Source: Cricetomys ansorgei
Taxonomy: Eukaryota > Chordata > Mammalia > Rodentia > Nesomyidae
Reading direction: 5' to 3'
Assembly (NCBI GenBank): GCA_026225945.1
Contig: JAMJFZ010001258.1
Coordinates: forward strand, 9,028,001 to 9,092,000
Length of the DNA: 64,000 bases
Made by a program: the position numbers and the translations under genes. The notes under the pieces are model-generated. The model did not search any database. It saw nothing but the letters and a program-made list of their open reading frames with translations, and had not been told where the DNA came from. Below are positions 11,245 to 22,110 of the stretch, in pieces (positions within the stretch are counted from its first letter, which is position 1; every line of letters begins with the position of its first letter).

Positions 11245-11763
11245 GAGGTTCTCAGCTCACAGGCAGGGGAAAAGAGACAGACAAGCTCAGAAGCACAGTA
11301 GGAGAGAGGAAAAGAGAGCAAAAAAAATTGAGTTCAGTCAGGCGTCTGAGGCAGTCTGAGGCAGACTAAGGCAGAAGCACAGAAGCAGTTCAGCAGAAGG
11401 AGTCAGTATTGGTCAGGAAGAATGAGTTTGAGAAAAAGAATCAGTTTGATGCCAAACAGACCAGTTCAGCCAGAGAAGTTCTAGGAGTCAGCCAGAGTCA
11501 GCCAGAATCTGAAGAGTTCACTGGGCTCAGATGGTGAGTTTGAACCAGCAGCTTGAAGAAGAGTTGAGCCAGACCAGAAAGTGAGTTGAATCAGCCAACC
11601 AGAAGTGTTAGTTGAGTTCAGTACAGCTCTGAGTTCAGAAGGAGCTAGTCAGAGAATAAGCTCAATCAGCAGTAAGTCTCAGGGGCTAAACTGTTCTAGA
11701 TTTTGGTTTGAAGATTAGATTGTGCAGAAACCTTCTAAAATCTGGGGATTAAATTACCAAATG

Positions 11764-11769
11764 AATAAA
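11764..11769 (+). terminator. Polyadenylation signal of the ERV LTR
   Basis: AATAAA is followed within about 10-15 bases by a T-rich stretch, as usual at the R/U5 boundary of LTRs. Confidence 0.55.
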
Positions 11770-11829
11770 CTGATTTTTTTCCCTGAATCAATAACTACAA
11801 CCAGGAGAACAAACCCCACAGTGTCAAGT

Positions 11830-12139
11830 GATTAACACTCTTAGGGGCCTGCAGAGACTGAAGGGACATACACGAAATCTGCAGGATCCTATAAATATAT
11901 CTCATGGCTGGAGTGGGGAAGTCTCTGACTCTCTCACCAACCCTTGGACTCCTTTACTTCTGCCAGGTTGCGTGGTTTATCCTTAATGTAGGGATTGCGC
12001 TCTGGCTAGATCTAGGGGAGAGAGGAGGTTGAGGGAGCTTTGGGGATGGAGGGAAGGGAGAAGGGGAGTAAGAACATATTGTATAAATTGTATGAGATGA
12101 AAAATAAATAAAAAATATCTCCCCCCCCCAAAAAAAAGC
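11830..12139 (+). mobile_element. L1 3' UTR, 3' half with A-rich end
   Basis: Blocks such as 'gggcctgcagagactgaagg', 'ctataaatatatctcatggctg' and 'ggttgcgtggtttatcctta' resemble the distal rodent L1 3' UTR. They are followed by a polypurine stretch (12010-12070), 'aacatattgtataaattgt' and an A-rich/C-rich terminus at 12100-12138. It has the same orientation as 8826-10044 and is taken as the other half of that element. Confidence 0.65.
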
Positions 12140-12600
12140 AAATCTTTACTTCCATCTAGCTGCTAGCCATGGAGTGCTCTACTCTGGTGTCATTCTACTA
12201 CAGACTCATGACCTATAATGCAAGTTTCTGCCCCAAACCAGACTTCAACCAATCAGGAATGTTCCATTTATATTACTCTTACTTCTATGGTAAAGATCAC
12301 ATGGAAATCACATGAAGGTTAAACTCACAGCACAGTACACCAACCAATCTAACCTGTCCTCACATGCATGGAAGAAATCATAGGACAAGAAACAACTGAA
12401 CACACAACAATTCACCCTACTTAACTGGAATTTCTCTAAAGTGGGAAAAGCTCGAATCTTTTACTTTAGGATGTAGGTTCTACCATCATAATTGATCAGC
12501 TTACTCTCCCTTGTGGTATCTTCAATAAACCTGTTTTATTTCTACCCTGACCTAAGGGTGAGTGCCTTCCCTATTCACCAATCCCTTCCCCAGTTAAATA
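12140..12600 (+). other. Possible LTR fragment
   Basis: A CCAATCA box (about 12250), an AATAAA (12524-12529) and the following 'cctgttttatttctaccctgacc' look like an LTR R/U5 region. I could not place the ends or find a partner LTR. It may be a degraded ERV LTR or chance. Confidence 0.3.
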
Positions 12601-13327
12601 CAATTGTATGAAATAATTAATAAAAAGTCATATTAAAGAGGTCATACCACATAATCCAGACTTTAATTGATGTTTTATTACAGGACATAAAGTAATTTGC
12701 AACTAACATAAGAACCAACAAAAAAACTAACAGAGGTCATATCACTTAATTTTATTTATTCCAAAATTTTAACGCAATTATGAACTGTTTTAAAAAGAGC
12801 ATTGGTGGGTAGCCTATACAGAACATTTTCGAGTACAGGGGCAACAAAGAATTAATATATATCCTTAAAAGTAAAAGATATGTAGTGTCATATTTATTAA
12901 ATCCAGGAATAAGAGAGAGAGCAAAAGGGAAAAAAATTAAGTTTACTGCCTGGAAAAAATTAAGATTTTTTTTTTTTATTTTTTGTATCTGGTCCAGTTG
13001 AAGTAGCAGAGGGCAAAAGATCTCTGAATAAGGAAAATTGTACTTCTGACCTTAGGAACTTTCTGGTCTATAAGGAAGACAGACATCACAGATATGGCTA
13101 AATACACCATATGGAAGAGAGTGAGTGTGCCAGTCAGTGTTGCAGCAATATTTCAAAGTCAATAGAGAAGTATATGGAAATTATCTAGCGATTATTCCAC
13201 AAAGAAATGGGAGATGATCTGTGTTCTTCTGTGAGGGTAGGAGGAGAAAATCTGAGAAAATGAAACAAAACAAAGTATACAAGTATTCATTGATGAAAAA
13301 GGACAGAGCACTTCTGAGGAGCATAAA
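12601..13327. other. Unassigned DNA, nothing recognised
   Basis: AT-rich sequence with poly-T at 12967-12980. No gene and no confident repeat. Confidence 0.5.
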
Positions 13328-13454
13328 ATTGTCCAGTGCTAGTGGTCAAATGGTAAATGTCCTTGCTGTCAAGCCTGCTGGCTTGAGTTCAGTCCCCACA
13401 TCCACATAATAAAAGTATATGATAGAATCCTTCAGGTTGTCTTTTGACATTTCT

Positions 13455-13504
<50 letters not shown>

Positions 13505-13527
13505 ATGCACACACGCACAAACACATT
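13328..13527 (+). repeat. tRNA-derived SINE (B4/RSINE type) with CA tail
   Basis: It contains 'tggtaaatgtccttgctgtc', 'aagcctgctggcttgagttc' and 'agtccccacatccacataa', the head and body of a tRNA-derived rodent SINE. 'caggttgtcttttgacat' runs into a CA repeat, which is the normal end of this SINE type. Confidence 0.62.
13457..13527. repeat. (CA)n microsatellite
   Basis: A pure AC tract of about 42 bp (13457-13498) is followed by interrupted CA units. It forms the 3' end of the SINE. Confidence 0.95.
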
Positions 13528-13544
13528 TAATAACTAATCTTGTG

Positions 13545-13806
13545 AGAGTAGGTAAACAATGTGTGATTTGACTTAAGGCCCATCTATGAGACAGGACCCA
13601 TACCCCACACTACTTCAATGATCAAGAAACAGAGACTAGATAGCCCAGAGATCTAAGGTAAAATCAAGCATTACTGGTCTCAAAAAAGTATCAATAAAAT
13701 GACCCCTAATGATACTCTATTATACTCGTAGATTAGTGCCGTATTCAGTCATGATACAGACATTTCCTCCTGCAGACAGGGATACAAAAATCTATAACCA
13801 GACATT

Positions 13807-13869
<63 letters not shown>

Positions 13870-14470
13870 CACTTTGGAACACATAAATCTAAATGGAATG
13901 CCTTCATCAAATCTGTCCCCTCAGAGTTCAGGGAACCCCACAGAAGAGGGATGCAGAAAGAGTATAGGATCCAGAGGAATTGGAGAATACCAGGAGAACA
14001 AAGCTCTATAAATAACTGAGCAAAATTCACATGAACTTAAAGAGACTGAAGCATGAAGCACAGGGCCGTAATGGTTATTCACCAGGTCCTACACATATAT
14101 ATCATAGCTTTCAGGTTAGTATTTTTATGAGACTCCTGAGTGTGTGAATGAGTGGGTCTCCATTCTCGTGCCTGCTATTGAGGCTCTTTTCCTTCTGTAA
14201 GGTTGCCTTGTCCAGCCTAGATGTGATGATTTTTGTTTTATATTATTATAATTTTTATGTTTTTTCATCATCTCTTAGAATCCTATTCGTTTCTAATGAG
14301 AAACAGAAAGGGAATGGATCCAGGGGGGAGGGAATGAGGGGACGAACTAGGAGAAATAGGAAAAGGGGAAACAGTAATCAGTATATATTGTATAACATGA
14401 ATCTATTTTCAATGGAAGGAGAAAAAGCTGCAGTACAGTTTGTATGTAGAAGGAGAAGGACTGTGATTAT
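13545..14470 (+). mobile_element. L1 (Lx-type) 3' UTR, forward
   Basis: A series of blocks matches rodent L1 3' UTR in order: 'tgatttgacttaaggcccat' near 13564, 'gagactagatagcccagaga' near 13632, 'cctaatgatactctattata' near 13704, 'tcagagttcagggaacccca' near 13920, 'ggttgccttgtccagcctag' near 14201 and 'ctaatgagaaacagaaaggg' near 14293. It ends near 14440 with 'ctattttcaatgga' and loses its poly-A. It is 5'-truncated before ORF2. A GA repeat has expanded inside it. Confidence 0.75.
13807..13868. repeat. (GA)n microsatellite
   Basis: A pure AG tract runs over 13817-13868 with a short GAGAGA lead. It is a homopurine strand capable of triplex (H-DNA) structure in principle. It lies where the L1 3' UTR normally has a short GAGAG-rich segment, so it probably expanded from that. 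Confidence 0.95.
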
Positions 14471-14479
14471 GAAAATAAA

Positions 14480-17400
14480 CAAAGTTTTTTGACAAATCAA
14501 AAGCAAATAAATTGCTAAGAGTGTATCAAGTTAACGATGGATGCTTGGATGTGAAGCTGTGTTGACTTTTTTATGATCCTTATTATTAATTTTTCCAAGA
14601 ACTTAATTTTTTTTTCTTTTTTCACGATAGAATTATAATGAAAGAATCTTTCTGCTCATTGTTAGATGGTGAGTGAGAAAAGTTTTCAGACAATGGCAGA
14701 GGTCCTCCTTTAGTGGAAAATTGTTTTCACCCTCTGGAAATGCCTTAACCCTTTATTTCATTTTATAGACAATATTGAACATGATGTAAATACAATACCA
14801 TATAATGTAAACTACATTTGTATAGTCTAGGGTAAATATAGCTCAACTAACTGTTGATTCCCCCTTTAGTTTTGGGCAGAGTCAAAAATAAACCTCCTCT
14901 GGCCAAGGGATTCCACTGTTTAAAATATAAAATATTATTTCCAAATATTTATATTGGCTGATCCTGGCTCTTCAGAAAGCCAGACTTGCTGTATATTGAC
15001 TTCATTTGACTGTTGTGAAACAGTAAATATATGAGCCTGTGATTTAAGATCAGAATGGTTTCCAAATATTGCTTCCTTTTGTAGTCTCTGCTGGAAAACT
15101 GGGTATTTTCAAAGTACACACAAAGTCATTGTACTCAGGTGTCTAGGAAATGATTGACAAGTGCAGCATTTCTGTTGAATACACAGTACTGAGGTAAATC
15201 AGGCAGAAGGATGAGGCAGGGAGAGGCATCTGGAAGGCTAAAGGGCAAACACATATGTAAAAGTACAAACATTGTATGTAAAAATAAATAAATGAATACA
15301 CACATAGAAGCAACAACAACAAAATAGTTGCCAAAAAAGAAGACTAGAAAAATTCCTGGCCAAGAAATCCAGCTACTAGCTACTGCTTCAGGCACAGAGG
15401 TACTCAAAATGTCTGAAGGTTGACAGAGACACATTATAATACTGAAACTTCAGTTGGAAATTTAAGACACTAGTGAGACATGCTAGTCATGGAATTTTCT
15501 GTAGGACTACATGCAACAAAGCCTGTGCAGAAGAGCCTGTGCTATGTATGTGAGCCAAATACAACATGACACAATTACCCATCCTTTGTACATCAGTGTT
15601 ACTTCAGCTGCTAATCTTTCTCTGCTGTGCTGGCCTAATTATCCCTTTGGAATTATCCCTTTCTAAAAAAAAAAAACTGTTCCCAATTATGATGCAACTG
15701 TGCTTCTCTGCTCAATTTTTCCTTCCAGAAAAAGAATTTCAAACACTTCTAATGGTGCAGACTAAACCCTGGTATTGACCGGCGGCAATGCTATGAGTTA
15801 AAGAAAAGCCCTAGGTGTTTTAGTGTGTTTCTTCCTTGTGCAGTTTGCATATTCCGGCATTAAGGTTTGAAAGCCAGTTTAAGAATAGGGCAACAAAACT
15901 GCCTTAGCCATGTTGGCAGTAAAGAGCTGGGGTGCTCTGGAAACAATCTCACTCGAGAATCAAATGTCTAAGGAAATAGCCAGACGATGTACATTCACAT
16001 TGACACAGATTATCAACAACAGACTCTAGATACTCTATTGACTCTGGCTTCCATTTGCTGATTTACTTCTTTTAACCTAGGGACCTCATTTTAAGAACAC
16101 TCACATTCTCCTTGCACCTACTGGCCTGGTAATTTGAACGACAGATAAGTTGGTGTGGAAAGAGAAAAATGGCAAGAGAAAGTCTTCCTGGAGCTGCTGT
16201 GCAAAGTTGGTGTGGGTAACCAGCAAAAGTGAAGTGGTAACTAGAACCTCTTTAAACAGAAGGGCAAGCTGGAGAAAGTGTGTAATTCACCCACAGGCTA
16301 TGACTTTACTGCTTCCTTCAATCCATTCCAGCCCTCTTTCTCTATCCACCACTCCTGGGATCTGCATCTCCTCACTTAAAATGTTCTTTCCATTCCATTC
16401 TCCATCATAGCACACCTCTGAATTTTCATAGAAGTGCACCAATACTGAGGTTTTCTGCAACCCCTCAAACAGCGCAGGCTGCTCTCTCCCTACTGCCATC
16501 TTGCTCTTCCCTCTCTGCTTAACATCCATTCATCCTGATGGGATGGATTGTCATTGTAGACCCTATGACCACTGTGAATCGGTGATTATTTCTTTAAATT
16601 ATAACACAGACAATAGTACTATTTTGGTAAACCTCATTAACTTATTTGTATATGCATGGTTTTGTAAGTGTCCATCTGTTCTATTTAGATACACGTAAAT
16701 TGGAACTTTCCCAAATTAATATCCATGAAAAAAGACCTTTTCTAAATGGCAAATAAGTCTCCATGATGTTTTCCTGCTAAATGTATGCCTTAATGAATAT
16801 CATCGGAGGCAGAGATGTTTGGCAGGAGACAATGACAGTAATAATCACTTTTCCATACTTTCCAGTTACAATTATTTTAGTCAATGCACGAGTGATGTCA
16901 TATGGAAACTGGCCAATGCTCATGGTTGGATAACCAGATATGGGTATAAACTGCTTATCAATTGTATCAGTGTTTGCTGAAGTAGTAAAGGAATAGAATA
17001 AAACTCTCCTGTCATTAACATGCTGTAGACTTTTAGAATCATACAGAGAAACTACCCATAGCATTATACAGCATGACAACACAAAACATCTGACTTTACC
17101 TAGTAAGTATTTACATAAAGTATATTATGTAAATTAAGTACATAATATAATTATTATGAGGTAGATGTAAATGTGGCAATTAATCACTCCCAAGAGTGTG
17201 AACTGCAGCATTACAAGGTAGATTCCATTTTCAGAAAACTGCAGGATGAACTGGCATTTTTGGAGTGAACAAACAGGAACAGACATTACACATCGAAGGA
17301 ACAGTAAGTTCAGAAAGACAGGCAGTCATAAAAAGGTAATATTACATGCTCTGAGAAAGGTGAAAGTTACAGCTTGCCTTGAAGCCCAGAAGCCTGTGGG

Positions 17401-17544
17401 AAATTACAATATAAGGAAATGAAGCTAGAGAAGGAAGTTTGGGCCAAGTGGTAAAAAGATTTATGCCTCAAATAAAGGCGATGATCTTGTACAAGTCTGT
17501 TTGTGTTACCAAGGGAACCACATAACCAATTTTGGAAGGTAATA
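14480..17544. other. Unique DNA, no gene seen
   Basis: About 3 kb without a recognisable gene or confident repeat. Reverse frames at 15135-15434 (99 codons) and 16777-17082 (101 codons) lack domains and have no codon signature that I can see. No CpG-rich promoter is present. Confidence 0.55.
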
Positions 17545-17760
17545 GAAGTGGAGTTGCCAGTCATTGAGTGCTTCCTAAATCCCCCGTCCTTTCTCTGTAG
17601 GAGGTTCACTGTTGTAATCTCATAAAATTAATTCTCCAGAACTGAACTATGAAGTAGATAACATGAATCTCATTTTACAAATGACCAATCTAAGCCTGAT
17701 AGAAGTTAAGAAAGTCACTCCTGCTCTCAGGTCTCAGAGGCGCTGAAGGATCCTCTGGGT
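17545..17760 (-). repeat. MIR SINE, reverse
   Basis: The plus strand shows 'cattgagtgcttcctaaat', 'gtaatctcataaaattaatt', 'atgaagtagataacatgaat', 'ctcattttacaaatgacc' and 'aagtcactcctgctctcagg'. This is the block order of a reverse MIR. It is old and diverged. Confidence 0.55.
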
Positions 17761-18084
17761 GAGACTTCTAAATTTTCATCAAGGGATGGAAATAGGGATT
17801 CAGAAGTAGTGTGACTGCAGTACAAAATTTTAAGATTTAAATAAGTACTCTTTGTCAAGGTCTTCCTAGCAGGGACTCGAAACTCACATGACCCTCATAT
17901 GCTTAGTCCTCTCTCTCCTTTCTTATCTGCTAGAGACAAAGGGACACAGGGTATTTTTATTTTGAAAAGTCTTATAAGATCACGTTTGTTTAGTCCTAGA
18001 CCTTTTCAGCTTTCATCCTTGCAGATCTTTATAGGTCCGTCAAATGGCTTCCAGTTTTCTACATAATAATTTTCTCATTTTAAT
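17761..18084. other. Unassigned DNA, nothing recognised
   Basis: No gene or confident repeat. Confidence 0.5.
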
Positions 18085-18440
18085 GAGGTTGGTCTACCTT
18101 GAAATTCATGTCCAGATTTAATCCCCATTGTGAACACTTAAGAAAGTGGAAAGTTTATGTTGTTCTGAAACAGGGCCTTTGGGGCATGATTAAAATTAGA
18201 TAAGGTCATGGGGAGCCTGAGGAATGAGCACTAATGGTTTTAAAAAACAATGAACAGAGGATACATACATGTTCCTTGTCTCTTGCCCTTTAGATGCTCT
18301 TCACTGACTCAGGGTTCTACCACCTACAGGCCTATCACCAGATGGAGTCCCTTGACTTTAGACTAGAATCAGAGCCAACATATGCCTGTTATTCAGGACT
18401 CTCATGCCTGTGACACTGTATTATCATCAATGGGAAATGG
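18085..18440 (+). repeat. MLT1-like MaLR LTR, forward
   Basis: 'gaaattcatgtccagattta', 'atccccattgtgaacac', 'gggcctttggggcatgatta' and 'ctatcaccagatggagtcc' followed by 'ttgactttagactag' keep the order of an MLT1-type MaLR LTR. It is an ancient non-autonomous ERVL relative. No internal sequence is seen. Confidence 0.5.
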
Positions 18441-19085
18441 ATTTATAATATGATATTTCATTAAAAATAAAATTTTGTTAAACTGAGTAACTGCAAAGAT
18501 TAATTAGAGAAAGAATATTGTGTCTGATTGGATTCAGGTAGCTGGGGATTCTAAAACTGGTGTACAGTCTTACACTCGCTAGAGAGGCTGAGAACAAAAA
18601 TAAATTGTATGTGTAGCCAACTATTTCTAGTATGAGGAAGTTTTGTGATTTATAATTATATAATCTTAGATAATTTTAGATAACTTTTTATCACAAAATC
18701 CCAAAGTGAAACACAAGCTACCCCAAAGCCCTGGCTGAGTTAGAAGAATTCACAATTTTTTTCTACCCCAGCTACCTTCCCAGGGAAACAAAGTTCATAG
18801 TGTTCAGATTCTCCTTCTTTGGATTCCACATTTCCATTCAATTTTAGAAATTATATATTTCCATGTTTCAGTTTAGTTAGGGACCATTTCTGAAGGACAG
18901 AAGTCAGCACACAAGGAACTGGTACTTTACAATATAAACTAGGATAATAATGAGAGTTTAGTGAAGAATGTCCATGAAATTGAAGGACAGTAGGAATGGG
19001 ATATGGTGAGGGAGCTTAGAGGGACAAAATGATGCAATTATACTATAACTTTGAGAATAAAAAAGGACGTAAGAATTTCTGAATT
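18441..19085. other. Mostly unassigned; possible L1 3' tail at its end
   Basis: No gene. The stretch 18970-19070 (agggagcttagagggacaaa, then 'gatgcaattatactataact' and an A-rich end) resembles the last 100 bases of a rodent L1 3' end in forward orientation, but it is short. Confidence 0.35.
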
Positions 19086-21130
19086 AAAAACACTCCAGGT
19101 GTGTTATGGAAGTTTTTTTAGTTGTGTTTGAAATAATTGTTTTTGTGCAATATTGGCAAAAGGGATGCATAAGTCTTGGACTTTTCTGATTGTTTTCAGA
19201 CATTGGATTTCTGTAGAGGATGCTTGATTGCTTATTGTCTGCACCTGAGGAGTTCTGAATGAACGAAAACACCTGAGCTCAGATGCTTGGGGTTCCACTG
19301 TTGAGGTGGCATTTGCCATGACAGTTGTTTCCTCTGCAGAGGTCAGGCAGGGTTTCCATGTATGGAAATGCATCCATGTCATCTTTGGTGAGGCACAACA
19401 GCAGTGTACTACTACAAATGGTATACCAATGTGGGCCAGCTACATCCAACATGGAGACAAGGAAGAACAAGAAAGAAACTGTAGACCTCACAGAGTCTGG
19501 TAAAGTACACTCAAGGAAGCTACAAGAGGATAGAGAAGAAGGTATTAATTGAAGATACCTGTATGAAGAGGAGGGAGAGAAAAAATCTCTATGAAGAGAG
19601 AAGGCTGTGAAATTAATATATAAATGAGGGAAAAAGTTCAGAAGTGAGAGTCACAGAATGGAGGCCCATAAAGAAAAGAATTCAGCTGGGAGCAAGAAAA
19701 ATCAAGGTTCTTACTGCTTTTCCTGATCATGGAGCCTATGCTACCTCCTCCCATTGGTAGTAGCATATAATTTCATGAACTGAGTTTTCTGATAGCTGTT
19801 TTGTGTGTGTGTGAAGCTCAAGAAGTTGTATTTGAGGTCTATGAAGAAGGGTATATGTTTCCACTTAGACATGGTGAAAAAGAATGCCAAATGGCCAGAA
19901 TGTTTCACCCTGAGATATTTTCACTGGCCCAGGATACCCTGTTTTGGAAGGCAGGGCTTAGAGCCAAAAGGCCACTTAGTTAAACGGAACAGTTTTTGTG
20001 GTTTTTTTTTTTTTTTTTTCTGCAAACCTGACTACAAGCTGATGGTGATGAGAACTCCACCCATGAAGAAACCCTTCCTGCAGATAAGGCCTAGTTATTT
20101 TTCCTGCAAACTGGACTCTATCTTAAAATCTGGAAAGTGTTGCCTCAGTGTCAGCACACAGAAACTGTCTTCCAGAATTGGTCAAGGCTCTATCTCATGC
20201 TGGCAGCCGAACTTGGTACTGTAAGAGTTAACCCAGGTGGTACTAGTTTTGAAGGCATGAACCGGTCATGGAGAGCTGCTGAGGCTTGGCACTGTGAGAG
20301 GCCAGAGAGGACATTGGTAAAGATGCAGCCTCAGTGGCAGCTGAAGGACCAGACTGAAGGGGTTATGAAGAGACATTGAGGGTTGGCACCATGAAGAGAG
20401 CTCAGGAGAGGCTATTTGTGAAAGTGCAGCCCAGTTGCAGCAGGGACCCTGCAGTTTTTAAGATGCCAGAACCATGGGCAACCACCAAGAGCAGCAGCAG
20501 TGGAGTGAAGCAGGCTGGAGTCTGGAGGATAAACTGTGTATCCTGCAGAGGTCACAGCCCAAGAAATGATCCAAGCCCTTTGGACGAGCCTAGAAGATTG
20601 TGTGTGAATTCCAGATTAATGGACATTGATAATGTTTTTCTGATGTCCAAAGACATTGTGAAAAGTGTGATAGATGTTTGGTTTCATTTGGTTCTGTGCA
20701 TTAGCAAGCCTCGTGTTTGTTCCTCTTGTAAATGGTTTTGGTAGTGTAGTGTTAAATTGTGATGTAAAGGTAAAACATTTTTTAATACAGAAAAGGGAAA
20801 ACGTTGTGGCAGTTTATTCTTAGTTGTGCTTAAAATAATTGTTTTTGTGCACTGTTGGAAAAAGGAATGCATAGACCTTTGTATTGTTTGCAGGTGTTGG
20901 GTTTCTGTGGGGAATGTTTGATTGCTTATGATCTGCACCTGAGAAATTCTGAATGAATAAAAACACCTGAGCTCAGATGCTCAGGGTTCCACTGTTGAGG
21001 TGGCACTGGCCATGGCAGTAGTTCTCTCTGTAGAGGTCAGACAGGGTTCTCATGTATGGAAATGCCTCCATGTCTTCTTTGGCGAGACACCACAGCAGTG
21101 TGCTACACAAGAGAGCTATCAACTTGAGAG
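19086..21130 (+). repeat. LTR-like interspersed repeat family, copy B (largest)
   Basis: The tail of the family (19086-19300) and its X segment (19300-19500) come first. Then about 490 bp of sequence not repeated elsewhere in the window (19500-19985), then a full body (19986-20960) and a second tail and X (20780-21130). The two tails share 'gattgcttat(t/g)(g/a)tctgcacctga' and 'aaacacctgagctcagatgc' with few differences. This LTR - internal - LTR type layout is the strongest hint that the family is an LTR retroelement, with LTRs of about 1.1 kb and the 5' one truncated. AATAAA is intact at 20956-20961 and mutated in the 5' copy. A 17-base T run precedes the body (about 20003-20019). Open frames of 122 and 139 codons here have no known domain. 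The family is unnamed by me. Confidence 0.7.
20956..20961 (+). terminator. AATAAA polyadenylation-type signal in copy B
   Basis: It holds the same relative position as in copies A and C, immediately 5' of 'aacacctgagctcagatgct'. This is consistent with an ancestral polyadenylation site. Confidence 0.4.
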
Positions 21131-21862
21131 TGGAGACCGTGTTCTGCAGGTATGTGTATGTGTAATAAGAGGCCATGCTGTGCTGGTGGGTGATAAGGGC
21201 CATGGTGTGTGTGTGGGGGGGGGACATTGTATAGGAGATTATCTGAAAGGACCTGGAGGAGGAAAGGGAGTGAGAAAGTGAAGTAATTCTTCTTCAATTA
21301 AAAATACAAATACTTGTCAATAAAAATAAGATTCTGACTCTTCATAAAGTAATCCCTTATGTCTAGTCAAATTACCTAATATGTAGTAGAATAAAATTCT
21401 AAGTACATTATCAGATAACTTTGCTATCCTCTGGCACATACCCAGGGGATACAGGGAGACATATAAACAGTCATATCTCAGCCTAATAGAGTTGCCTCTT
21501 TATGATTCTTCATATAAAGTTGCAAAGGAGCTATCTCCCACTATGCCTATTAAAATTCGCCAAAATGTCAGTGTCATGTAATAATAAAAATAAAATTAAC
21601 ATGATTAGTTGACGTCCCTGCAGACTATGTATTATTGGAATTATAAAAATATATTTTTACAGAAATATCATTTTAATTGTATTAACAGAATTCATAAAGC
21701 ATGAGATTTTTGGAGGCAGGGTTGCTTTTGTCTGTGTCAAGGTCATAGAAAATATTGTCGGACTTGGCAGCTCACTAGAATGAGTCCAGTGATCTGAAAC
21801 TCTTATGTTTGTGATTACAGTGTATTCCACAGGAAATAGGTCAGAAAAATGAGAAGAAAGAA
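21131..21862. other. Mostly unassigned; short L1-like tail
   Basis: A GTGTG/G-run lies at 21206-21225. The segment 21235-21312 (ctggaggaggaaagggagtg, then 'aagtgaagtaattc' and an A-rich end) resembles an L1 3' terminus. Beyond 21312 nothing is recognised. Confidence 0.35.
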
Positions 21863-22110
21863 GGACTGAAGAGATGGTGTAGTCGGGAAAGCAATTGTCA
21901 CACAAGCATGGAGACTTGAATTGGGCTCTCCAAAACCCACATAAATCCAAGCCCTGTAGTGTAGTCTGCAACCTCAGTGCTCCACAAATATATAAGAAAC
22001 AAGACAATAGGACCCTCTGGAAGCTTGTGGACCTGCTCCCATGGTATACACAGAGGTGACAGAAGAGACCTAGAGGAAGCCACATGCAAATTTTCTGGTA
22101 GCCACTCTTT
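21863..22110 (+). repeat. B4-type SINE, forward, degraded
   Basis: 'gactgaagagatggtgtagt', 'aagcatggagacttgaattg' and 'aaaacccacataaatccaag' make up the tRNA-derived head and linker of a B4-type SINE. A degraded B1-related part with 'ggaagcttgtggacc' follows. It lies inside a 189-codon reverse open frame, which is therefore not a gene. Confidence 0.55.

Larger units (their letters stand above)
10045..11820 (+). mobile_element. Gutted class II (ERVK-type) endogenous retrovirus
   Basis: The order is gag nucleocapsid remnant (10045-10420), integrase C-terminus remnant (10501-10752), a short basic reading-frame remnant, unassigned sequence, then one LTR (11110-11820). Most of gag, all of protease, reverse transcriptase and the integrase core, and nearly all of env are missing. 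No 5' LTR is visible. Two CCHC-type knuckles in tandem and the integrase tail style point to class II (betaretrovirus-like, as in IAP or mys-type rodent elements). Multiple stop codons make it fully defective. It appears to interrupt an L1 3' UTR whose halves flank it in the same orientation. Confidence 0.78.
11110..11820 (+). repeat. Class II ERV LTR (3' LTR)
   Basis: It is about 710 bp, starts with TG (11110) after a purine-rich tract, and ends with CA (11819-11820). A TATA box lies at 11237-11244 and an AATAAA at 11764-11769. Between them is an unusually purine-rich region with many short GTTCAG, AGCCAG and GGCAG motifs in loose tandem. The TATA to AATAAA distance of about 520 bp implies a long R region. 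The exact ends are inferred, since no second LTR is present to compare. Confidence 0.65.

Noticed and set aside
13709..14030. Forward and reverse frames rich in Arg-Glu or Ser-Leu repeats
   Set aside because: They are produced by the GA microsatellite within an L1 3' UTR.
20376..20744. 122-codon forward frame with a counterpart in copy A (3198-3443)
   Set aside because: The similarity between the two peptides follows from their being copies of one repeat. Reading frames are not maintained across the copies, so no coding selection is implied.
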